A stretch of 64,000 nt of DNA, from positions 128,480 through 192,479 of the forward strand of contig MNCI01010753.1 in the NCBI GenBank assembly GCA_015680685.1, written 5' to 3'. The notes beneath the pieces were generated by a model that saw nothing but the letters and a program-made list of their open reading frames with translations, was not told the DNA's origin and did not search any database. The translations under genes and the position numbers were made by a program. This stretch comes from Gnetum montanum (taxonomy: Eukaryota > Streptophyta > Gnetopsida > Gnetales > Gnetaceae). Positions 34,331 to 44,977 of the stretch are shown one piece after another (position 1 is the first letter of the stretch; every line of letters starts with the position of its first letter).

Positions 34331-35254
34331 AGAAAACTGTTGGATGCAAAGAAAATATAAGAAGTAAAGCAATAGATATCATAATCACATACTTGCATTA
34401 TATTTATTTTTCACAAATTCGTAGGATATAGTGGCACCAGAATGTCGAAGCCATCCATAAATACATTTAGGAACATGGGTATTTACCAAGGGACATGGTG
34501 GAGACACATTAAGGACATGAAGCAAAACATGTTTTTGTGGCTTTCAACAAAAAAAAAATAGGAAAAACTAGTAAAGGACAAGCAACAACTACATGGACTA
34601 AGTTGTCAAGCTATATTCAAATTCATCTAAAATTTAAATTGAAACCAAGGTAAGAATAAAAGTTGAGGCTTAAAACGCATCCCTAGGGTAGTTAAAATTG
34701 ATCACATTTCCCTTGTAATTAATCTCAATTTTGTTTATAATCCAAACCAAATGTCCTCAATCAAATTATTTTTAAAAAATTAGAAAAAATAATGAAGTAT
34801 TAACTTACTAATAAGAATCTTGATTTGGAAGCTCCAAATCTATATTGTTCAACATTTTCCATCTTAAATTTGCTTATTAATAATAAAACTTAGCGTGGAC
34901 TATACCTATGTTTCAACAACCCAAAATAACAGAAATAACAAAAAATGTTGTTCTTACCTTTTAGCTGTGCCATTGAGATTCACACCGACGAAAGCAACAA
35001 AGCAAGCGGTATTACCCTAATCTCATATGCTCCAAAATTAAAACTTAAATTCTTTGCATATCGAGAATATAGAGAAACAAATCCATATGAAACGCATTTA
35101 ATGGGAAAAAAAAAAGCACAAGAAAATCATGGTATGTTTTGCACTCACATTGGCAAAATTGAGCCACTATCATGTCAGCATTAATACTATCAAGCAATAC
35201 CTAGTCAAAATTTTTGCTTAACTGTTTTCCAGAGCATATGGAGTATGCTCATCG
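34331..35254. other. Intergenic DNA downstream of Derlin, no gene assigned
   Basis: An 80-codon open frame at 34945-35184 has no recognised similarity and a biased Lys/Thr composition. No transposon motif recognised. Confidence 0.35.
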
Positions 35255-35345
35255 TCTGATGGTATCAAAGGCGAGGGTAGGATTTGATCCCGCATGATTC
35301 TGAAGATACTATGTTGATAACGAGATAACCACAAACAAATTTTAA
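35255..35345 (-). mobile_element. tRNA-derived SINE-like relic downstream of Derlin
   Basis: On the minus strand 'GTGGTTATCTCGTTAT' (box A-like, as in tRNA-Val-type heads) is followed about 35 bases later by 'GGGATCAAATCCTACC' (box B-like, GWTCRAATCC). Spacing and order fit a pol III internal promoter. The flanking sequence does not form a tRNA cloverleaf, so a SINE head is more likely than a tRNA gene. Alternatively this is an LTR primer-site remnant, because the plus strand reads TGGTATCAAAGGCGAGG. Confidence 0.35.
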
Positions 35346-35449
35346 ATCTATAGACTAAAGAAAACCACCTTGTGCTATGCTTAAATAAACAATAGCTGCA
35401 AATATTCAATACAAACCTCAATTGAATGCAAGTTTTTCTAATATAAGAT

Positions 35450-35874
35450 TTTGAAATTACTTGGGCATTTCGACAAGTTTACAGTATACTAAGCACTCAA
35501 TTACATGAACGAAAAATAATAATTCATCAAAAAAGAATACACAACGTGACAAAGAATACACAGACGACAACGCATGGGCTTCATTAAAACAGTGGTCATG
35601 GTACATATGATGAATATGGACTAGAAATAAATCAGGTGTCAGACACCCAATGTGGCTGCAAAAGAGATGCAAGTTATTCTTTGAAAGCCTTCTTCTTCTA
35701 GGCGTAACAAAATGGCTCCTCAGCGTAACATTGATAAACTTCTACAGAAGACATCAATTTCATATCAAAATTCTGACAAACCTTTACAAAAATTACAGTC
35801 AGAATATGATCATTTGAGGAATATAAGCACTGAGAGAATGGAAAGTGACTTGCACTCATGCTTCATCGCCAAAA
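35450..35874 (-). other. Probable 3' UTR of Derlin
   Basis: Follows the TAA at 35877-35875 on the minus strand. Ordinary-complexity, T-rich sequence with no transposon motif. The exact polyadenylation site is not fixed from sequence. Confidence 0.4.
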
Positions 35875-38800
35875 TTAGTCCCTGTGGACTGCTTGACCTG
35901 CGTTTTGCGGTGGGATTACAACATTCTCATCTGGGAACAAGGCTTTGATAAATCTAGGTGTCTTCAAAAGATGCCTTCCAGTCATCATTGGATAAACATC
36001 TTCCAAAAAATAATATGCATGGCCAGCAACCATACCCTGCATAAACCATTTACTAATTAGAGTAAAATATATGAATCATGTATAAGAGGGAATCTACATA
36101 GAGTTTTCATCGGTGGAATGGTACCAAAAGGTCAACCCAGGGGCTGCTGCCAACAAGAATAGAGAAGCCAAGCAGCACCTGCAAAAAGGCCTAACCTTCA
36201 AAATTGTGATAAATGATACATGAGAAAAGCTATAACCTGGCTCACAAACAGTGTTAAGCCAATTAGAAATAAAAGATCACATTGTTGTATGGAAAAACCA
36301 CATCTGGCAAGAAATTACAAGGGACTCAAACGAAGACTCCTGTAACTCTAGAAAGTATGCTTCAACAGGACAATGATAGTATAGCATTAGAATTAATTTC
36401 TTGACAAAAATAACATCCAAAAAGGAAATATTTGTTCAAGTCTGGCGAAAAAGATGTTTTATTTTCAACCACTGAAAGGTCAAATATTTTCCCCCAAAAA
36501 GATAATAAATATTACAAGCAAATAAACTTGAATAATAACTTACTGCAGTCAAATGATTCTCCAAAATTTTCTCAAAAACTGATCACAATCATCCCTGACA
36601 AGAAAGAAATATATATGTACCTCCCATTATCACCATGACAATAAAGTAAATAAATACAAACATCAAACTGTGTTAGTTACTGGACCAATAATTTGTTGGC
36701 ATAACCGCCAATGGAACTTAGTATACATGAAATGTCGTCAAAGAAACCAGATTGAGAAAAAACTCATTTTCTCCTGACTTTTATTTTCTACATGCTACAC
36801 TAAAGATATTGTTGCTCTGCATGCAATTGTTTGCCCACATAAGGTCATTATTTTTGCCTTAGAATATTGGTTGAGAAAATTATTATAATTTCATCATCAA
36901 CATCCTAAACTTATCCCAGCAAAATGGGGTCAGCTAAATAAATTCTTTTTTATCATTCGGCTCTATCAAAAGCTGATCTTTGTTTATTTGTAGTTTCTTC
37001 AAATCATCTTCGATCACTTTTTCCCATGTCTTTTTTGATCTTTCTTTCAATGGCTTTCTTGGATAGCAACATTTACTTATAGGCTCATTGTCTGATTTTA
37101 TTTGCACATGTCCAAACCATCTAAGCTGCCATTTTTGTAGCTTATCTAAAATAGAAGCCAATCCAAGTCTTCCTCTAATGTTTGAATTATATAGTTTATC
37201 TCTTCTAGTAACATTCAACATCCATTGAAACATTTGTATTCATGCCATGCTGATTTGTTGTTCATGCCTCTTTTGTATAGCTCAACAGGCCTTATTACTT
37301 TCCTATTTAATTTTATTGGTATTCTTTCATCACATAGAACACCACTAGCCTGTCTCCATTTTGACCATCCTTCCTCAATTCTATTTCTTATGTCTTTATT
37401 AATTTCACCATCTAATTGGAGGATTGATCCTAGGTAGCAGAACTACTTGCAATAAGGGACTTTTTTGCCTTGAATTGTCACTTCTATTTCACCACTATTT
37501 ATGCTATTATTAAAATTGCATTCCATATATTTTGTTTTACTACTGCTCATTTTTAAATTTTTTGATTCTCATCCATGTCTCCACTTTTCCATTTTAGAAG
37601 CAATATTTTCTCGAGCCATATCCAACAACAAAATATTATTTGCAAATAGCAAGCACCAAAGGATTTCATCTTGTATTTCCTTTGTTAATTCATCCATAAT
37701 AATGGCAACTAAGTACAAGCTAAGCACAAACCCTTGATGTAGACCTACTATGACTGAAAAATCAGATGTTATTCTACAAGCTATTCCAATTTTAGTGAGA
37801 GCTCCTTCATACATGTCTTGACTCACTTTAATATATTTATCAAGGATATTTTTCCTCCCCAAGGCCCATCAAATAATATCTCTAAACACTTTGTCACTAT
37901 GCTTTTTCCAAGTCAATAAAGATCATATATAAATTTTCTCTATGTTTTCTAAATTTCTCCATAAATTGTTATATCAAGAAAATAAAATTTATAGTAGATC
38001 TCCCTGGCATCAATCCAAATTGCATTTCTAACACTGTTGATTCAAGTCTGAGACATTGCTCTATGACTCTCTCCCAAAGCTTCACAGTATGGCTCATAAG
38101 CTTGATCCCTCTAGTGTTTGCACAATTTCATACATCTCTTTTATTTTTGCAAATGGGAACAACAAAGTTTTTTCTCCAATTGTTAGGTATTTCTCCTTCC
38201 TTCAAAATTTTGTTAAATAATTGTATCAGCCAAGAAACTCATATATCTCCTAATGTTTCCCAAGCTTCTATAGGAATGTTATCTAATCCAACAGCTTTTC
38301 CATTTTTCATCTTTAATAAGGTTGTCTTCACCTTAGAGAAGGAAAGTTCATTAACCAAACCAAAATTTGGTTCTTCTTCTTGGATATCTTCTCTTGGGAA
38401 TTCTTAATTTAATTACACTTGAAAATAATTTTTCCACCTATCCAAAATTTCATAGTATTTTACCAAAATTCTATCATATGCTTCCTTAATGTATTTGACA
38501 TGATCAATGTCCTTACATTTCTTGTTTCTGGTCTTTGCCAATTTATAAACAGATGTTAGAAATGACTTGGTATCATACAAGCGACTAGTTATTTAAAATG
38601 TTGCCATGTTTTTGTGTCTGGATTGCTGCTTCTGTTCATGAATATCTCAAATCCCAAGCAATTTCTGGATGTATCATAAATGTCAACTTCGTAACTAATA
38701 GTATATTTTGTGTGTGTGTATTTCAGCAACACAGATATTTAAATTACATCTCCATAGCCTGCTTTCCATATTCATGCTGAGTTCATATAAAGATTTTTAC

Positions 38801-41800
38801 AACAATGAATGCAAATACAAACTTGAATATATGCAATTAATAATATTTTTTCAAATATTACAAAAAAACAGATAATTAAAATACGCAGGCAGTCCATGAA
38901 AATTTTTCTTAGTTTCAGCTCTTCCTGTATGGCATTTACTTACTTTCATCCACAACTTTTTAACAGTACATGTTATTGGCTTGTGTGGCAATGTAGATAT
39001 TAACAGAGGAAAAAATAGTACAAAAACAATTTAAAGCAATTGTATGATTTCCTGAGTAAAGAATGCCTAACATAAAACAGCTTAAGAGCAAATTATTTAT
39101 TCAAATTTGTAGAGGTTCCTAGAGACTAATTTATTTTGACAAGTAGCACGGTTTACGTACTGTAAGATACTCGAACATGTGTCAACAATTTTGCTGCAGC
39201 ACTATCGAATTTTATAATAGAAGTGCAGTTAAGACGCAATGGACATGCATGTAATCTTCTTATTTAGGTTAAATGCTGTTTACATTAGCAAATTATTGTC
39301 AATCCTTTGCTGGGAACCTATAGTGTTTTGGCTTAATCATCAACTACAACTTTTTGGTTTATTTTCTATAAATAGATCCTCCTCTTGCTTCCCTAAAGGT
39401 GAAGTGTTTATAAGAAGAATATTTCTGATAACTTTCTCATCCAAGGAAATCTCAAAGTAGCCTCTGCACCGTAAATTTTGCTATAACATAAATTTAAAAA
39501 AAATAAGATGTATGCAATTTATCTAAATTCCTGCAGATTCGAAAAAATATATAAACATGAGTGGCTAGGCATACCCATGGTAAATAAGGTGCAGTAAACG
39601 TGAAGAGACCAAGAAAACTCATGTGGACAAAGGGATTACGCTTGCTCCAGACATAAACCTGTACGAAATATGGAGAAACTTAGCAGTTAAAAATAAATAA
39701 TACAGTAGGAGAAAACAGAAACAAAAAGGTGATTTTACATAGTTTTTCTTAATATCAGATGCCACTATTGTGAATATAAGCAATGTCTTTTTAAAATAAA
39801 AAGAAAAATGGAATAGTCACAGCAATATTTTACAAACCATCATAAAGGTTAACGAGTTGCTCAGAAATAGTATCCGGGCGAAAGATTGTGACAGATATGG
39901 GATTACACCACCTCCTAGAACAATTGCAGTTAAAACTGTGGCACCAAAGAGTAGCATGTAAAAAAAGTCCGCTGTCCTTCCCCTGAATGAGTTCTCTTCA
40001 AGAAGCTTGCAGTAGCGTGCCAGGAAAAACATGTGAAACAGAAAGTCCAAATCTGTAATAGGTAAAACCATCTGTTCTTGTTAACCATCCTCCAACATTA
40101 TGCAAGAAAAAACACTTGATCTTCTACTTTCAAAACAGGTAAATATTTGCAGTTTTTAGCATGGTCCTGGAAACTTAAACAAGTAATGAATGCATGAGCA
40201 TCTAAAACAAGCACTCTTAAAATTAGAAACAAAATCTGTCGGTGAGAGAAAATAGAGAATTATTGGGGGGAAACTAGATCTTCTGCTTTAAAAACCAAGA
40301 GATAGAGAAAAACAGCTATCATTTTCAGTTTTTAACGTAATTTTTCTATGCAAAACAGGCAATCAATGCACGATATTCTAAAACAAACATTCTTAAAATT
40401 CACAGGTCAAATCTGTGGATGGGAAAGAATAGACATTTGAAAAAGATCACATTAAATTTTAGATACAATTATGTTAGGAAGCTCATTAAACAAAGATTTC
40501 TCCACACCCAAAATCAAAAAACCTTTAAATGACGCTTTTTGAACTTCCTACTCAAAATGATAAGACTAGTATACATTTATTATTTTTAGCATTCCTTTTC
40601 TTTTCAAATTCTTAGCTGTGAGATTTACACATAGTATAAAGCTTTCCTGAGTTCCGGTTCATAAAACAAATACAATTTTCTGCAACAATAGACATTTTCA
40701 CAACTTTAAAATTTCAATATACGGGAAATTCGTAAAATTAACTCAGCATTTTTATTTTTAAAAAAATGCACTAAAACAGTAAGCTTTTCAAAGGAAATGC
40801 CACCAAGAAGTGTAAAGCAACTCAAAGTTCTTCAATAGAAGAGGCTTTGCTAATCAAGGTAATCAAATAATCATTTAATTCAGCACGCTGAACGTACTGA
40901 ATGGTCTCAAAGCATATGAACACAAGCATCTGAAGTTGACTGGGATTTCATGCAACAGCATTGAAGCAGGCTTTTTCTTATGTGGCAATAGAAATTCTCT
41001 GTTCTTCAATAAGTGTCAAACCATTGAACTCCTTTGAAAACTCAAAAAACATGAACATAGTTAAAATTAAAAAGCGGTATGATATAATTGAAATTAAGAA
41101 GTATATAAGTTTTTCAATTTTAAAAAAAAATCACATCTTTTTGAATACTACTTGTTTAGACTACGAGTCAGATCTTCCTTGATGAGAGTTACACAGGATC
41201 TTTCTGTTTTATGTATTAATATATACAACACATCTTCTTAAGTTTTTCAAAAAGCAAATAATGCAGCTCCGATTTATCTTTCTATCCTTGCAAATAAAGG
41301 AAAAACACCTTCGTTGTAATGGCATTTCAATACTAAGTATAAAACAACTCAGAAGAACACAATACTTCCAACAGATAATAACTGTATTAAATTATTTATT
41401 GAAATAAAACCCCAATACTACTAAAGACCCGTATTGAGCCTCGAATTTTCGGGTGTTTGTTCAGCCACTATTCAAAAGATTTAGGACTGAACCCACAAAA
41501 CGTGGGCTAAAATTTCAAAACAGACCATGAATAGTGGATAACATGTTAGATAAATCCAATATCAATAATATACATGCATTATCATGCCTCAACTACAATG
41601 CGGGCATTCTTTTTCAGGGTGAGAAAAACTTCAAACAATTACCCATCTTTCCAAAGAAGAAGAAATTGGTGATGAGGCGCCAAAATTCATACTGATTGAC
41701 GATTCGAGTCGTGTTCAGGTAGAGATGATATGGGGATATTATCTGCAATCACAAAAACCCGTACCGCTAGATATGATAAGGGGATATCCCTAAACCACCA

Positions 41801-42029
41801 TCATCAAATTAAAATTCTAAAGTATCGCATCTCTTCCAGAAACCAAGTCGTCTGTCATATCTCCTATCGAAAGTAACACTCTAAAAAATCGGCATTTAAA
41901 GGAAAATGCTAAAAGCAAAAGAACATGAACCTCCAGGGAACATCCAACAGTGGTAAGAATCGAAGCAGTGAGATAGGAGCGAGTGATAACAGGCATTTGT
42001 TTATACCACTCTTCGATCATCTGGGCCAT
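35875..42029 (-). CDS. DER2: Derlin (ER-associated degradation membrane protein, Derlin-2 type), six exons
   Basis: Derlins are multi-pass ER membrane pseudo-rhomboids that help retrotranslocate misfolded proteins for proteasomal degradation with the Cdc48/p97 machinery. Coding exons (minus strand): 42029-41931, 41742-41643, 40052-39838, 39658-39575, 36178-36125, 36036-35875. All five introns are GT-AG and the phases join cleanly to 237 codons, close to plant Derlin-2 (about 244). The start gives [20 protein letters not shown], the family N-terminus. The WR motif is at 54-55 (EFWRLITNF). '[20 protein letters not shown]' is in exon 3. The TM6 GxxxG is GMVAG (185-189), followed by '[12 protein letters not shown]'. 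No Ser/His protease dyad is expected or seen. Oddities: usually conserved C-terminal positions read [13 protein letters not shown] (201-213). No stop or frameshift anywhere. The symbol reflects best resemblance; paralogue assignment is less certain. Confidence 0.95.
36895..38580 (-). mobile_element. RTE-type LINE relic inside Derlin intron 4
   Basis: Non-LTR reverse transcriptase relic, same orientation as Derlin. Minus-strand blocks in order: '[19 protein letters not shown]' (about 38300), '[20 protein letters not shown]' (about 38200), '[20 protein letters not shown]' (about 38115-38060), '[17 protein letters not shown]', 'MIFIDLEKA', '[15 protein letters not shown]', '[12 protein letters not shown]', '[15 protein letters not shown]', '[10 protein letters not shown]' (about 37640-37610) and the tail '[19 protein letters not shown]'. 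The catalytic ADD reads ANN, so the enzyme is dead. The 3' end 'TAGCTGACCCCATTTTGCTG' plus 'GTTGATGATG' (down to about 36895) is the conserved tail of plant RTE elements. 5'-truncated: no endonuclease is seen. Confidence 0.9.
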
Positions 42030-42092
42030 TTTTCCTTTCAGACAAATCGATAAAATCAGTTATATGAAAGTGACAAACGAAAACAAATATGC

Positions 42093-42100
42093 AACCCTAA
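42093..42100 (-). promoter_or_regulatory. Telo-box in the Derlin 5' leader
   Basis: Plus strand AACCCTAA (minus TTAGGGTT), about 65 bases upstream of the ATG. Telo-boxes are common near transcription starts of plant housekeeping genes. Position supports, but does not prove, a function. Confidence 0.45.
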
Positions 42101-42263
42101 CACACACTGTAAACAGATTGAAGGAGAAAAACCAACAGTCTAGAGGCGACGCTGATTGATTCCTGCGCGAGAAATAAAAAATTTGACAATACACCAAACC
42201 ACTGCTGCGTGTGATACAGTTATTGGGTCTTGTTTCGCCAATTGTTGCCCATTCTGTGCTATG

Positions 42264-42282
42264 ATTGGCCCTTTCCACGTGG
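42264..42282 (-). promoter_or_regulatory. CCAAT plus CCACGTGG composite (ER-stress-element-like) upstream of Derlin
   Basis: Plus strand ATTGGCCCTTTCCACGTGG, that is CCACGTGG-N6-CCAAT on the gene strand, about 235-253 bases upstream of the ATG. ERSE elements combine a CCAAT box (NF-Y) with CCACG (bZIP). The spacing here (6) is neither ERSE-I (9) nor ERSE-II (1), and CCACGTGG is also a perfect G-box. A plausible route for induction by the unfolded protein response, not shown. Confidence 0.45.
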
Positions 42283-42505
42283 CTCTTAACTTTCTTCTTC
42301 TGCAACAAGTTAAGTGCGTAGCCAACCATGATTTAATTCCTCAGGAACCTTTTGGACCGCTGCCGTACTGCGCCATAAATCATTTAGCCCATGTCACAGC
42401 ATTTTCAATTTTAAAAACGATCAAATCATGGCCAATGCATTATTTTGTACGCATATTGAAATTTGAGGGTGGAAGACAAAAAAATTTTCAAAATGGTAAA
42501 TCATT

Positions 42506-42561
42506 GTGTTAGTGGAGTGGTAAGATTTTTGATTTAAAAGTTTATGTGGTAGATTCTAGCC
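42506..42561 (+). mobile_element. SINE-like tRNA-derived relic 1
   Basis: Box A-like 'gttagtggagtggtaag' followed by box B-like 'gtggtagattctagcc' about 22 bases later. The second box is degenerate. First of five similar relics upstream of Derlin. Confidence 0.35.
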
Positions 42562-42583
42562 ACTATATTTATATTATAATTAC

Positions 42584-42650
42584 AAGGTGTTAGCCTAGTG
42601 GTAAGGGTCTTAGCCTAGGAAACCAAAGTGAAAAGTTCAATTCTATGATG
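42584..42650 (+). mobile_element. SINE-like tRNA-derived relic 2
   Basis: 'ggtgttagcctagtggtaag' matches a tRNA box A (TRGCNNAGYNGG), and 'agttcaattct' (42634-42644) a box B, at the right spacing. No cloverleaf 3' end, so a SINE head rather than a tRNA gene. Confidence 0.5.
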
Positions 42651-42810
42651 TATTTCTAAGTTATAAATTAATAGAAAGTTTTTAAAAGGAATTTTGAAAT
42701 TGAGGGGAAGTGGGGGAGGGAGTGTTAGAACCTGACATAACTAAAAACATATATACACCCCAAGATAAATAGTCTAATTAGAATTTTATATAACTCAACA
42801 TTGCCCATTG

Positions 42811-42871
42811 AAATTGAACCCATGATTTGAAATTTTCAAATCAATTATCTTACCATTAGGCTAACACCTCA
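42811..42871 (-). mobile_element. SINE-like tRNA-derived relic 3, inverted
   Basis: On the minus strand 'GGTGTTAGCCTAATGGTAAG' (box A) and 'GGGTTCAAT' (box B). Near-identical head to relic 2 but opposite orientation, about 200 bases apart. Confidence 0.5.
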
Positions 42872-42970
42872 TTGTTTTCATGTGTAAATTATGGAGTGTT
42901 GGAACCTAAAATAATTGAAATATAAGTACACCCAAAGATTTTATAGAAGTTTATAACTTAGTGATACTTA

Positions 42971-43020
42971 GTAGAATTGAACCTGTGACCTAAAGTTACC
43001 AAGCCAAAACCTGTACCACA
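42971..43020 (-). mobile_element. SINE-like tRNA-derived relic 4, inverted
   Basis: Minus strand 'TGTGGTACAGGTTTTGGCTT' then 'AGGTTCAATTCTAC' (good box B). Box A is degenerate. Confidence 0.4.
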
Positions 43021-43250
43021 TGTATAAATTATGACTTTCTAAAAAGCCATGGATTCAAATATCTATAAGGTCACTTTGGGGTCCAATACCATCACCACAT
43101 AGCCTCACCCTAGTATATGAGGTCTATTTAATAGTGCTTCAAAGCAAAAATAATAAATGTTATTATGAATCTATAAATACATGATAATGGTTTTGAGAGG
43201 GGGGTATTGGATGCAGAAATAACAAGATATAATAATAGGAACCACCACTT

Positions 43251-43309
43251 AGAGGGATGGTAAAGTGCTTGTATCCTAAGACCTAAGACCTAGGTTTAAG
43301 CCTAGGCAC
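43251..43309 (+). mobile_element. SINE-like tRNA-derived relic 5
   Basis: 'agagggatggtaaagtgctt' (box A-like) and 'taggtttaagcctaggcac' (box B-like). 'acctaagacctaggtttaag' includes a short local duplication. Confidence 0.4.
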
Positions 43310-43383
43310 ACCCACTTGAAAGATGCTAAGCTTTTACTCATCTACTGCCCTTTTACACCCCTCCCCCTCTTTTCCCGCAAGAT

Positions 43384-43516
43384 CAGATGAGCATTGAGCC
43401 TCTGGATGATGATCCTTTTTATATAATAAGATATAATAATGTGTAAGATTGGATGAGCATTGAGCCTCTGGATGATGATCCTGTTTATATAAAAAGATTT
43501 AATAATGTGTAAAGTG
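43384..43516. repeat. Two-copy tandem duplication, about 66 bases
   Basis: 'gatgagcattgagcctctgg' begins at about 43386 and again at about 43452. Copies are nearly identical, ending 'aataatgtgtaa', so the duplication is recent relative to the surrounding debris. Confidence 0.85.
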
Positions 43517-43644
43517 TGATTTAAATTGATAAGCTTTTGCCTAAAAAATGAGCTAACAACTTGAGCCACCTATAACTAGCTTAACATTTATATTCTTTTC
43601 AACATCTATACTTGAACTTAAAATAACAAAGGGAGTTGAGGTAG

Positions 43645-44511
43645 TGATGAATGTCAAATAAGTCAAGTGCAACATCACACCTAAAATATCATACCTATGA
43701 TATCATGGTTATGATATCATATGCTTTCATATGATATTATAGATGCAATGTATTTGAAGTTGGTAATGTCTATAAATACCATCCAATTATCATACTTAAT
43801 GCACCTTTTGGTCTACAAGTAGTTAGACTTGCAATTTGCTTCTATGAAAGAACTATTTCATAAGTGCTCGTAGTGTGATTTGGAGTGATTGTACATAATC
43901 TTTTTTTGAGTGATATATACCTAGACATATTTTTTGGCCAAAAATAGACATTGATATCATTTCTTATCATTTCAACATATCACTTAGCATAAATTTACTT
44001 TCCAATGTCATTTACATTTTCCAAGTTGTTTAAATTTTTATTACATGTTAGTAATTTGACAAAATAAGTACCACTAGTTTCAAACATAACATATAATTAT
44101 TTGGTAACCTAGTAATAATATCACTTAATTCACCCAATAGTGAGTCACTTGGTAATCCCAATGGCAATTCTACCAACCTAGGACGTGTATAGTAAGCTTG
44201 GATAGGATGCTTATCACCATGAGGCTAATATAGAATTTAGTTTTCATTGTTTCTTACATTTAGAACTTAATGTTCAATTTATAATATTTTACTTTAACTT
44301 TCTCCATGCTAAGCTATATCATATCATATACCTCACTTTGAGTTAAACTATATGCTTTAACCACAACTAACTCAAGTGTGAAGATGATGATCAACAATGA
44401 TGCATTAATTCTCTAGAGATTATATTAATGCATCAATAGATTATGATCAAAATACTTGTAGCACTTCTATGATTTGTATAATTGGGCAAGGGGAATTCTT
44501 GTTGCTCATCA
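43645..44511 (+). repeat. 5' LTR of element F (diverged)
   Basis: Aligns with the LTRs of C and E: TGATGAATG start, GATATC-rich head (43690-43745), 'tctataaataccatccaatt' TATA region, 'ggtaatcccaatggca', end 'tgctcatca'. Length 867 fits 875 (C) and 825 (E). Divergence is high, so borders are approximate. Confidence 0.65.
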
Positions 44512-44512
44512 T

Positions 44513-44530
44513 TAGCATAATTACCAAGGA
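44513..44530 (+). other. Primer-binding site of element F (decayed tRNA-Asp type)
   Basis: TAGCATAATTACCAAGGA. Aligns base for base with TGGTGCCATTGCCAGGGA in element C, with transitions at most differences. Confidence 0.6.
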
Positions 44531-44977
44531 TGGTGTCAATATTCTACTTAGTTGATGTCATACAAGATTGTTGTATTAAAACTTGAAGATTTATCTTTCA
44601 AAAAATCAAATATCTTTAAGAGACATACACAAAGTTAACTAATCAAATATGACTTCTACACATAAAAATTATTTCCCACTTGCTAATAACATCAATGAAG
44701 ATAATGATAGAATCCATATTGAGGATGCATTGATTGAATCACTGTAAACAAAAATCTCTTATGCTCACTCTAACTCTTATGATCTTGGCTTTGCTTTCAT
44801 TTTTCGCCAAGATGAACAGTTTAAATGGAGAGACTTATAGGGAAACATTGTACTATCACCCAACTGATCAGCTCCATTCATGTTTCAAGCTACTTTACTA
44901 AGATCTAGTCTTGGTCACACCCATGGAGGTTATTCAATTACAAACAATATGACTAGATCATATCAACTAATAAAGCA
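44531..44977 (+). pseudogene. 5' part of gag of element F
   Basis: 44800-44860 encodes remnants of the Gag segment that in C and E reads 'PDFTFILHQDE' or similar and 'WRDLEGNI'. Broken by stops, and cut at 44977 by element C. Confidence 0.5.
44973..44977. repeat. Target-site duplication of element C (AAGCA)
   Basis: Identical to 54923-54927. A perfect 5/5 match fixes both ends of element C. Confidence 0.85.

Noticed and set aside
34945-35184. 80-codon plus-strand frame with a TDES-type motif slightly like RNase H
   Set aside because: No following RNase H motifs, and the composition looks random.
35218-35421. Possible extra terminal exon of Derlin or separate gene on the minus strand
   Set aside because: Derlin already ends with a family-typical C-terminus at 35875; this stretch overlaps a tRNA-like SINE head.
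37225-37737. Plus-strand open frames within Derlin intron 4
   Set aside because: They are the reverse complement of the LINE reverse transcriptase.
42060-42329. Open frames upstream of Derlin on the minus strand
   Set aside because: Different frame from Derlin, in the leader and promoter; composition not protein-like and no family match.
42584-42650. Functional tRNA gene
   Set aside because: Boxes A and B are present but no acceptor stem or anticodon arm can be paired; SINE head is the better reading.
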